A DNA stretch of 6,630 nt from an uncultured Acidimicrobium sp. (GTDB taxonomy: Bacteria > Actinomycetota > Acidimicrobiia > Acidimicrobiales > Ilumatobacteraceae). Numbering within the stretch: the first letter of the stretch is position 1; every line of letters begins with the position of its first letter. The stretch is taken from contig CAINLH010000334.1 in NCBI GenBank assembly GCA_903850275.1, positions 1-6,630 of the forward strand, in the 5' to 3' direction. Shown one piece after another: positions 1 through 5,275 of the stretch. Position numbers and translations under genes: made by a program. The notes below the pieces were generated by a model. It was not told the origin of the DNA. It made no database searches and was given only the letters and a program-made list of their open reading frames with translations.

Positions 1-556
1 CGGCATCTAGTACCCGCACTCGATACGACCAACCGGCAGGCAATGCCAGCTTCGTTCCTAATGTGTCGAGGCTTTCCTCGCTCATCTGTGGGTCGACACC
101 AATACACCGTGCCTGCATCACATACGCCAAGCCATCGGGGTTCACCAATTCATACACCTTCTTGCCCGCATCCCAAAAAAACAGGGCGCCCCTGTTGACC
201 TTGCGTTCGACATACGAACCTGGCGAAAAATCGTCTCCCAACGCAATGGTTGCAATGCGGCGCATCGTGATGCCTCCGAAATCGCGAAATACAGGGTCGA
301 CCACAGCAACCTTGGTGCCCAAACCGTCAAGCACCCAGTAGCGCGGCCCATTCAACTTGACGAATACTGCGCCTAACTCTTTTGCTATCGCATTGGCATC
401 AAGCGTTTGCCACAACTCTTGCGGGCAGTCATTCAACATCTGGGTGCCGTACACCTCGGCTTCTAATCCCGTGTCGCGCAAAAACATCGGCACCACCTCG
501 CCGTAACGCACGCCCCGCATGTCATCAATCATTCGTTTTGAACCTGTAGCTGCCAT
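1..556 (-). CDS. Conserved hypothetical protein, 3' end beyond the window
   Basis: I read 185 codons from an ATG at 554-556; the C-terminus is off the left edge. The frame is open throughout with sensible codon use. Recognisable blocks are LNDCPQELW (residues 41-49), LNGPRYW (68-74), an FGG turn (93-95), a VERKV strand (116-120), FFWDAGKKVYEL (126-137), YVMQ (145-148) and LALPAGW (170-176). From memory, these blocks recur in a family of actinobacterial 'hypothetical proteins' of about 200 residues with no assigned function. No signal peptide or membrane segment is present, so a soluble cytoplasmic protein is inferred. The start is chosen because no Shine-Dalgarno precedes it but a TAATCT box ends six bases upstream, suggesting a leaderless mRNA. 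No function is claimed. Confidence 0.82.
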   Translation of the reverse strand, partial: MAATGSKRMIDDMRGVRYGEVVPMFLRDTGLEAEVYGTQMLNDCPQELWQTLDANAIAKELGAVFVKLNGPRYWVLDGLGTKVAVVDPVFRDFGGITMRRIATIALGDDFSPGSYVERKVNRGALFFWDAGKKVYELVNPDGLAYVMQARCIGVDPQMSEESLDTLGTKLALPAGWSYRVRVLDA

Positions 557-562
557 GACGAC

Positions 563-589
563 AGATTACCGAAAACTACGAACCGACAA
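563..589 (-). promoter_or_regulatory. Candidate promoter of the leftward hypothetical gene
   Basis: On the minus strand TTGTCG (584-589) is followed after 15 bases by TAATCT (563-568). The TAATCT box ends six bases before the ATG at 556, which would place transcription initiation on or next to the start codon. The spacer is slightly short for a sigma-70-type promoter. Read by eye only. Confidence 0.4.
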
Positions 590-658
590 TAAAAAGAGGA
601 TTCAACTGTCGCTATGGGCATACCGAATTGGGACAGTCAGAATGAGGTTGGTTTCTAA

Positions 659-820
659 GCCAATGATCTTTTGCCCTCCACTTGTGAGGTTTGGGCTATT
701 GATGCAGATGCAGTGATGGTTCGACCGGGTGCACGCCTTGTCGACGGTGTTGAGGCAATCGCAGCAATGTTGCACAACATTTCTGACGTACCAACACATT
801 TGGTACGACAAGTTCGATAA
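659..820 (+). pseudogene. C-terminal relic of a BtuF-like cobalamin-binding protein
   Basis: After a TAA at 656-658, this frame runs 53 codons to a TAA at 818-820. It contains VWAIDADAVMVRPGARLVD followed by GVEAIAAMLH. This closely matches the last 30-40 residues of periplasmic cobalamin/heme-type binding proteins of the BtuF family, where a strand ending in an 'A-D' pair leads to an RPGPRLVDGVE segment and a final helix (established family knowledge, recalled not searched). An intact protein would have some 250 residues or more, but nothing upstream in any plus-strand frame continues the homology and stops interrupt it. No plausible start or ribosome site is present. It is read as the surviving tail of a deleted gene. 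A chance short ORF is possible, but the sequence match makes that less likely. Confidence 0.55.
787..807. repeat. Perfect 8-bp inverted repeat with 5-base loop
   Basis: CGTACCAA (787-794), loop CACAT (795-799), TTGGTACG (800-807). It lies inside the end of the BtuF-like relic and about 29 bases beyond the stop of the leftward gene ending at 836. No T-run follows on either strand, so it is not a standard intrinsic terminator. It could be a regulator-binding palindrome or a non-canonical 3' hairpin, or it may be fortuitous. Confidence 0.5.
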
Positions 821-835
821 CAAACTTTCAGGCCT

Positions 836-1255
836 TCAGGAAGTGAAAGTAAGCCATTCCTGATCCGACCAATGCTGGCGTAGTTCTGATGTGACAAAGT
901 CTGTAACCCACTGCACTGTTTCAAACCAAGGCAAGTCGACCGACATCAATTCGGTAAATGCCATACCTTGCAGCAATAGTGCAGCATCATTTATTCCCAA
1001 CGTGATCGATTCGCTCTCAAGAGAATCCACAAGCCTGGCATCAAGATCAATGATGTGTTCCGTACTCCAACCCTGACTTGCTTCAGGCTCGAACAGTTGG
1101 TCAAGCATGATTCCAAGAATCTGCGAAAGTGCCAAGGTTGCTTCGTGGTCTAACCGAATTACTCGGGGTTCAATCATGATTCGACCCGAGGAGGCAACAG
1201 TCGAAACGGGTTCGATAACAACAATTTCCTCAGTCGCGAGGAGAAATTCATGCAC
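836..1255 (-). CDS. Small acidic lysine-free hypothetical protein
   Basis: The open frame ends at TGA (836-838). It is open back into the tRNA gene, where an ATG at 1282 exists, but that start would lie inside the mature tRNA. I therefore prefer the GTG at 1253-1255, giving 139 residues; a shorter 113-residue form from the ATG at 1175-1177 is possible. None of these starts has a good Shine-Dalgarno. By my count the protein has 24 Asp/Glu, five Arg and no Lys, so it is strongly acidic. It looks like an N-terminal beta region (EEIVVIEPV, then RIMIEPRVIRL) followed by helical segments, with Trp residues near the C-terminus (QWVTDF, QHWSDQEW). There is no signal peptide or membrane helix. I do not recognise the family. 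It follows the tRNA-Arg gene in the same direction and may be transcribed through it. Confidence 0.6.
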   Translation of the reverse strand: MHEFLLATEEIVVIEPVSTVASSGRIMIEPRVIRLDHEATLALSQILGIMLDQLFEPEASQGWSTEHIIDLDARLVDSLESESITLGINDAALLLQGMAFTELMSVDLPWFETVQWVTDFVTSELRQHWSDQEWLTFTS

Positions 1256-1270
1256 CCAATCTAGATGCTG

Positions 1271-1343
1271 TGCCCCCGGCATGAATCGAACATGCGACCT
1301 GCGGTTTAGGAAACCGTCGCTCTATCCACTGAGCTACGGGGGC
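1271..1343 (-). tRNA. tRNA-Arg (anticodon CCU)
   Basis: The 73-base minus-strand sequence folds as a full cloverleaf. The acceptor GCCCCCG pairs with CGGGGGC, with discriminator A. The D stem is GCTC/GAGC with a GG-containing loop, the anticodon loop is TTCCTAA (anticodon CCT at 1308-1310 on the plus strand), and the T stem GCATG/CATGC carries the loop TTCGATT. The outermost anticodon-stem pair is an A-C mismatch, which is tolerated. CCA is not encoded. It reads the AGG codon. It lies 38 bases downstream of the stop of the 1382-1783 gene. TTGACT (1384-1389), overlapping that gene's last codons, could be its -35 element, but I see no well-spaced -10. Confidence 0.95.
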
Positions 1344-1355
1344 CTCAAAGTACAA

Positions 1356-1366
1356 GGTTACTAACC
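1356..1366. repeat. Short palindrome upstream of the tRNA gene
   Basis: GGTTA-C-TAACC (1356-1366) is a perfect 5-bp inverted repeat. It is flanked by AAAGT (1347-1351) and ACTTT (1367-1371), which could extend the pairing with a bulge. It lies 13 bases upstream of the tRNA 5' end and could be an operator or a processing hairpin. It may also be chance, given its size. Confidence 0.3.
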
Positions 1367-1381
1367 ACTTTCGAGTTGCCG

Positions 1382-1783
1382 TCAGTCAACTTCTAAATTC
1401 ATGGATTGACGCAATGCGTCTCCATCAATGTCCACACTGAGCCACAAAGGCTGTTCCTCATGCGCTGCTTCCACTTCTGTTGTTGCAAAAATAAGGGATC
1501 CTGCATCTGCCACTTCTTCGAGAAACTCTCTATGAAGTGCGTAACTGAACGCCACCGCAAACATCGCCTGCACTGGGCTTGTTAACTGCACTCCAACCAC
1601 AATGGTGTCATCTTCACGAATCGCATGAGTGCTGACATCGCCAATTCCCTCCACAGCATGCACTCGAGCAAGATCGGCTACGTCTGGTGACTGCGACACA
1701 TCAATAGTGACGGTGGGCAGCCATACATTTTCATCACTTAGGGTGCGCCCAATTTCTCGGGCGACGAACAAAGGCACACTCAC
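1382..1783 (-). CDS. Small acidic lysine-free hypothetical protein
   Basis: It encodes 133 residues from a GTG at 1781-1783 to a TGA. The start is well supported: AGGAGA (1788-1793, minus strand) sits four bases upstream. By my count it has 24 Asp/Glu, six Arg and no Lys, so the predicted pI is low and the protein is soluble. Apparent elements are a beta strand (WLPTVTIDV), another strand pair around DDTIVVGVQLTS, a helix (AMFAVAFSYALHREFLEEVA), a strand SLIFATTEV and a strand LWLSVDIDGD near the end. This suggests a compact alpha/beta fold. I do not recognise the family. It shares its acidic, Lys-free composition with the gene on the other side of the tRNA, though I see no clear sequence similarity between them. 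It is separated by 93 bases from the oxidoreductase gene upstream. Confidence 0.75.
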   Translation of the reverse strand: MSVPLFVAREIGRTLSDENVWLPTVTIDVSQSPDVADLARVHAVEGIGDVSTHAIREDDTIVVGVQLTSPVQAMFAVAFSYALHREFLEEVADAGSLIFATTEVEAAHEEQPLWLSVDIDGDALRQSMNLEVD

Positions 1784-1787
1784 AAAT

Positions 1788-1793
1788 TCTCCT
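1788..1793 (-). promoter_or_regulatory. Shine-Dalgarno deciding the GTG start at 1783
   Basis: AGGAGA on the minus strand, four bases from GTG. It is the only clear ribosome binding site seen in the window. Further upstream GATAAT (1813-1818, minus strand) resembles a -10 box, with a poor TTATTG 16 bases before it. Confidence 0.7.
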
Positions 1794-1816
1794 ATTGCGC
1801 TTTCAAACGGTCATTA

Positions 1817-1847
1817 TCTTTCAATTATCGGTTGCAATAATCGAAGA
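1817..1847 (-). repeat. Imperfect hairpin between the oxidoreductase pair and the small acidic gene
   Basis: Arms 1817-1828 and 1837-1847 pair with one bulged base and, in minus-strand RNA, one G-U pair, around an 8-base loop. The pairing is AT-rich and no U-tract follows, so it would be a weak terminator at best. It overlaps the candidate GATAAT promoter box of the downstream gene and could equally be a regulatory site. Confidence 0.3.
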
Positions 1848-1876
1848 TACTTAGTGTTCAGATCTTGTTTTTTTCG

Positions 1877-2824
1877 TTAGTTATTGAACCGAGCAATTGC
1901 ATCGGTGATCTCTGCCGCACGAAGCGAGCTTGCAGCAGGGAAAATTGTTGATTCCTCTGCTTCGATTGCGGCACTCACACCGTGCACCATGAGCGCGAAC
2001 GCATCATCTGCCTCAAAGTGTTCGACCGTCTCGCCAATGAGCAACATAGAAGGCTGCTTCCACAACGTAAAGGCTTCGCCTTCGCCGGTGCGCATGGTGG
2101 CCGTAGTTCCAGTCACTTCAATGCGCTGCTGGGCTGGCAAATCAAACGAAGACAATAATTGTGCAGCAATGCCGCTGTTTAATTGCAATTGAGCATGGGT
2201 GGTGAGGTCTACGCCTGTCGCACCCATTGTTCGCTCCACAGATTCAATTGAAAAACTGACATCTTCATTCAGCAGCATGAGCCACAAATGAGCCTGATAC
2301 ACGCCCACGTCCAGCAGTGCGCCACCGCCAAGGGAAGAGTCGAGCCGATAGTTATCCGTTAAGTCTCCCTGAAATGTGAAGGCTGATGAAATACCAGTGA
2401 CTTCGCCTAGTTCCCCACTCTTCACGATTTGTGCCATGCGTTGCATGCGCGATTGCCACCGTGTCCACACTGCTTCCACAAGCAGACACTCATTGCGTGT
2501 TGCGGCGTCAAGCATGGTGCCAACTTCACTCGCGTTCATTGCCAAAGGTTTTTCACACAACACATGTTTCCCGGCATTCAGCGCTGCGAGCACCCATTCT
2601 TTGTGTTGGGCATTTGTCAGGCTGATATACACCGCATCCACCAATGGGTCGTCAATTAAGTCTTGATAGGAACGATGAACGACTTGGGGTTCGAGTGTTG
2701 CCGAACGATCTTGATCGCGACTGGCTACCGCGTATAGCGAAGCATTCGGTGTTGCATGCACCGCGGGGGCCATTGCCCTACTGGCTACGTAGCCAGCACC
2801 AATGAAACCCCAGCGAACAGTCAC
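1877..2824 (-). CDS. Gfo/Idh/MocA-family oxidoreductase, dihydrodiol dehydrogenase-like
   Basis: This 315-residue protein is a predicted cytoplasmic NAD(P)-dependent dehydrogenase. An N-terminal Rossmann domain begins with the dinucleotide-binding GAGYVA (residues 9-14). Strand AVYISLTNAQH (64-74) and the EKP motif (91-93) follow; the Lys at 92 is the family's catalytic/cofactor-contacting lysine. The C-terminal alpha/beta domain carries LGGGALLDVGVYQAHL (165-180), with Asp172 and Tyr176 in place of the Asp/His pair of inositol dehydrogenases. That pattern and EAVWTRWQSRM (117-127) resemble trans-dihydrodiol dehydrogenase and glucose-fructose oxidoreductase relatives. Length is near the family norm of about 330. 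The start is GTG, sharing its first base with the TAG stop of the gene upstream (TAGTG), and no Shine-Dalgarno is present, so translation probably reinitiates. The substrate, likely a sugar or polyol, cannot be read from sequence. Confidence 0.92.
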   Translation of the reverse strand: MTVRWGFIGAGYVASRAMAPAVHATPNASLYAVASRDQDRSATLEPQVVHRSYQDLIDDPLVDAVYISLTNAQHKEWVLAALNAGKHVLCEKPLAMNASEVGTMLDAATRNECLLVEAVWTRWQSRMQRMAQIVKSGELGEVTGISSAFTFQGDLTDNYRLDSSLGGGALLDVGVYQAHLWLMLLNEDVSFSIESVERTMGATGVDLTTHAQLQLNSGIAAQLLSSFDLPAQQRIEVTGTTATMRTGEGEAFTLWKQPSMLLIGETVEHFEADDAFALMVHGVSAAIEAEESTIFPAASSLRAAEITDAIARFNN

Positions 2825-3861
2825 TAGTTTTTGAGGCTTAGCGAAACAGGAGTGGCGTTGCTTACGGCAGATCGCTCTGCTGCTTCCATAATCGCTACAA
2901 CATTGCGCGATTGCAAAGCCTGCACACTCATTGGAACTTGATTGTGGAGAAAATCTACAAGCGAAGCATGAAATGCATACGGCTGCACAACGTCAAGATC
3001 AATTGTTGAAATGCTTCCATCGCTTGAATGCAACGTGAGAATTGCTGGAAGATCGGCTACAGCAGGTTCGGCCGCCGGGTCCCAATCGCCGACAATCGCT
3101 CCCTTCGTGCCTAAGACATAAAACTTCGGCTTACGCGCAGCGGCCAAGTCGGAGTTGACGAATGAAGCCTGCACGCCCGAAGCAAAGGTGATGGTGACTT
3201 GGGCGTGGTCTGCATTGGTTGCATGCATCCACACACGTTTATGGTTTTGCCCGCTGACGTGCGAAACGGTGTCGGGAATGACAGTAAGAATCTGATCGAT
3301 GAAATGGCTACCCCAGTCGAAAATTGCACCGCCAGATACTTCGGCATTCGAATGCCAATATGTACACGGCTTGCTATACCCGCCGACAAAGCAGTCGTAC
3401 TGGAACACATCGCCAATTAGGCCCTCGCGAATTTTGCTCGACATGGTGACAAAGTCGGCATCAAAACGACGGTTCTGATACACCACGAGGAGCAAATCTT
3501 TTTGTGCTGCAAGCGCCATTAATTCGTCGCATTCTTCGGCAGTTAGAGCCATCGGCTTTTCAAGCACCACATGAATGTTGCGTTGCAACGCTTCCTTTGC
3601 CCACGCGTAGTGGCTATTGGGCGGCGTCGAAATGACGACAAGGTCGAGGGTGCCCGAATCGAGCATCGTTAATGCATCCGAAAACGATGCAACGTCTGGG
3701 GCCAATTCTTTTGCTGCAACGATGCGGTCGGGGTTGGTGTCGCACACTGCAGTCAATTCGAGCCCGTTAGTGGCCTGAACGGCAAGGTTGTGCTCGTGCC
3801 CGATGGCGCCGTATGCCAAAAGGCCAATGCGGATACTTTTCGACATTTTGGCTTTTGACAT
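2824..3861 (-). CDS. Gfo/Idh/MocA-family oxidoreductase, sugar/inositol dehydrogenase-like
   Basis: It encodes 345 residues from the ATG at 3859-3861. The Rossmann domain starts with IRIGLLAYGAIGHEH, where the usual first Gly of GxGxxG is Ala (Ala16-Tyr-Gly18-Ala-Ile-Gly21). DLVVISTPPNSH (73-84) and EKP (101-103, catalytic Lys102) follow. The C-terminal domain has GGAIFDWGSHFIDQ (177-190), giving the Asp182/His186 pair typical of the inositol and sugar dehydrogenase group. A start 15 codons further up (ATG at 3906) is open, but its extension is not family-like. The chosen ATG has a TAGAAT box ending eight bases upstream, consistent with a leaderless or near-leaderless transcript. Its TAG stop overlaps the next gene's GTG by one base, so the two form an operon. 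They could act on successive or related intermediates of a carbohydrate pathway (inference). Confidence 0.92.
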   Translation of the reverse strand: MSKAKMSKSIRIGLLAYGAIGHEHNLAVQATNGLELTAVCDTNPDRIVAAKELAPDVASFSDALTMLDSGTLDLVVISTPPNSHYAWAKEALQRNIHVVLEKPMALTAEECDELMALAAQKDLLLVVYQNRRFDADFVTMSSKIREGLIGDVFQYDCFVGGYSKPCTYWHSNAEVSGGAIFDWGSHFIDQILTVIPDTVSHVSGQNHKRVWMHATNADHAQVTITFASGVQASFVNSDLAAARKPKFYVLGTKGAIVGDWDPAAEPAVADLPAILTLHSSDGSISTIDLDVVQPYAFHASLVDFLHNQVPMSVQALQSRNVVAIMEAAERSAVSNATPVSLSLKN

Positions 3862-3869
3862 AAGGGTAA

Positions 3870-3875
3870 ATTCTA
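3870..3875 (-). promoter_or_regulatory. -10-like box for the oxidoreductase operon
   Basis: TAGAAT on the minus strand ends eight bases before ATG (3861). No good -35 is seen at 17 bases. A second candidate, TAATAC near 3919-3924 on the minus strand, could serve a longer transcript. The 103-bp region between the divergent starts (3862-3964) must hold the promoters for both directions. Confidence 0.4.
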
Positions 3876-3952
3876 CGCTTTCGCCACTTCTACTTGCCCA
3901 ACGCATCGCACAATCTCTGTATTAGGGGTTCAGTTGAGCCAAAAGATTGCGG

Positions 3953-3958
3953 TAGTTT
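3953..3958 (+). promoter_or_regulatory. -10-like box for the GNAT-AAA+ gene
   Basis: TAGTTT ends six bases before the ATG at 3965. This is the geometry expected of a leaderless mRNA, and no Shine-Dalgarno is present. The -35 is weak; TTCAGT (3929-3934) lies 18 bases upstream. Confidence 0.45.
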
Positions 3959-3964
3959 TCCCTC

Positions 3965-5236
3965 ATGGATTACCAAATATGCGACCTTGCTCCAGCCGAT
4001 CTTGGCGCGGCAGTACAGCTTCTTGAAGCGCTTCGCCCTTTGCCAGACAGCGCACCGATGGAAATTGCACAGTTCATATCCGATGTCAATGATGGCGCAA
4101 TTGTGGTTGTGGCATTAGTGAATAGTTCGGTGGTTGGTCTTGTGAGTGCGCGTGTTGCTGGCGATCGAGCATGGACACAGTTGGTGGCCATCTCGCCTCA
4201 ATGGCGCCGAAAAGGTATTGGCTCGGCGCTTGCCCGCGGGCTTGAAGGCCGCCTTCTTCACCTAGGTGTGCGAAAGATCTCTGCTCTCTTGGGGCCCGGC
4301 GAGGTTGGCGAGACAGCTCTCATCAATCGCGGTTTCAAACCAACAACCGGAATGGTGTTGTACGAGAAATTGCTTTCCCTCGAGCCAGGCGACGTTCGCA
4401 TTATCGACAAATGGGGTGGACAAATTCTTGATGAGGATTTGTGGGATCAAGCCGCTGGCATGGAGCGTGAGAAAAACCTGATTGATCAACGGATTGTTGC
4501 CCCGCTATCCGACCCCGCATTGGCCGCACAAATTGGTTTGCGCCCGCCAGCAACGGCTCTCATGTTTGGGCCGCCGGGAACTGGCAAGACAACATTTGCA
4601 CGAGCATTGGCAGGCCGGCTTGGCTGGCCATTCGTTGAACTTCTGCCATCGAAGCTGTCGAGTGGTGAAGGCACCTTGGCCAACGAACTGCGCGAAGCAT
4701 TTATCGAGTTAGGCCGATTGGATCATGTCGTTATCTTCATCGACGAATTTGATGAGATTGCACCCGCAAGAGAAAGCCGCCCTGCATCAGCAGGTGTTGT
4801 TAACGAGTTGCTGAAGTCCATTCCCGAATTTCGTCGACGCCCAGGAAAGCTTCTTATCTGTGCAACAAACTTCGTCGAAACAATCGACCCAGCCGTCATG
4901 CGCCCCGGGCGCTTTGATTTGTTGATTGGAATTGGGCCGCCAGATCAAACAGCACTCACTGCATTGTGGGAACGTGCGCTTGCAACAATGACTACCGAAA
5001 GCGGCGTCGACGCCGCAAAGCTTGCGTCGCAGTGTCATGGCTTTACGCCTGGCGATGTCGACTTGGCTTCGCAAAGGGCTGCCGCCGAGGCATTTGCCCG
5101 AGCCAGGGCAACCGGAAAGGCTGCGGTCGTCACTAATGAAGATCTCACCGCTGCCACTAACCGCACGAAGGCATCAATCACGCCCGAGATGCTGAGCGCC
5201 TATCAGGCTGAAGTCTCAATGTTTGAGCGAGTGTAG
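3965..5236 (+). CDS. GNAT acetyltransferase domain fused to an AAA+ ATPase
   Basis: This 423-residue soluble protein has two domains. Residues 1-137 look like a GNAT N-acetyltransferase: strands GAIVVVALVNSSVVGLVSARV and AWTQLVAI, then the acetyl-CoA pyrophosphate loop RRKGIG (81-86) and the late motif ALINRGFKP (118-126). After a linker (138-170) comes a classical AAA ATPase. It has Walker A GPPGTGKT (202-209), Walker B VIFIDEFDEI (256-265, Asp260/Glu261), sensor 1 ATN (300-302), the second region of homology DPAVMRPGRFD with Arg313 and Arg316 as likely trans-acting fingers, and a helical lid (about 350-400) followed by a Cdc48/FtsH-like tail. No protease, zinc or membrane segment is present, so it is not FtsH. 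The pore-loop region (residues 229-236) has Leu where an aromatic is usual. It likely forms an ATP-driven oligomer that remodels or acetylates a partner; the target is unknown. The monooxygenase gene follows 39 bases downstream. Confidence 0.92.
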   Translation: MDYQICDLAPADLGAAVQLLEALRPLPDSAPMEIAQFISDVNDGAIVVVALVNSSVVGLVSARVAGDRAWTQLVAISPQWRRKGIGSALARGLEGRLLHLGVRKISALLGPGEVGETALINRGFKPTTGMVLYEKLLSLEPGDVRIIDKWGGQILDEDLWDQAAGMEREKNLIDQRIVAPLSDPALAAQIGLRPPATALMFGPPGTGKTTFARALAGRLGWPFVELLPSKLSSGEGTLANELREAFIELGRLDHVVIFIDEFDEIAPARESRPASAGVVNELLKSIPEFRRRPGKLLICATNFVETIDPAVMRPGRFDLLIGIGPPDQTALTALWERALATMTTESGVDAAKLASQCHGFTPGDVDLASQRAAAEAFARARATGKAAVVTNEDLTAATNRTKASITPEMLSAYQAEVSMFERV

Positions 5237-5275
5237 AACAAGCTCAAATTCAGGCACTCCTGCAACAATAGGTAA

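Noticed and set aside
519..716. Plus-strand ORF of 65 codons across the hypothetical gene's start
   Set aside because: It overlaps the 5' end and promoter of the leftward gene, has no recognisable protein features, and is in a different frame from the BtuF-like relic.
1256..1282. Longer form of the acidic gene starting at ATG 1282
   Set aside because: The extra codons extend into the 3' end of the tRNA-Arg gene, and no ribosome site is present there.
1271..1343. tRNA-Arg as an integration (att) site for a mobile element
   Set aside because: I found no repeated copy of the tRNA 3' end in the window and no integrase or other mobile gene.
1845..1875. Plus-strand terminator ending in seven T (1868-1874)
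   Set aside because: Only a 5-bp AAGAT/ATCTT stem with a 13-base loop precedes the T-run, and no plus-strand gene ends here.
3862..3906. Longer start of the upstream oxidoreductase at ATG 3906
   Set aside because: The 15 added residues are not like the N-terminus of the family, and the ATG at 3861 has a well-placed -10 box. The longer form cannot be fully excluded.
5251..5262. CAGG-CACT-CCTG mini-hairpin between the ATPase and monooxygenase genes
   Set aside because: A four-base stem without a T-run is too weak to call a terminator or regulatory element.
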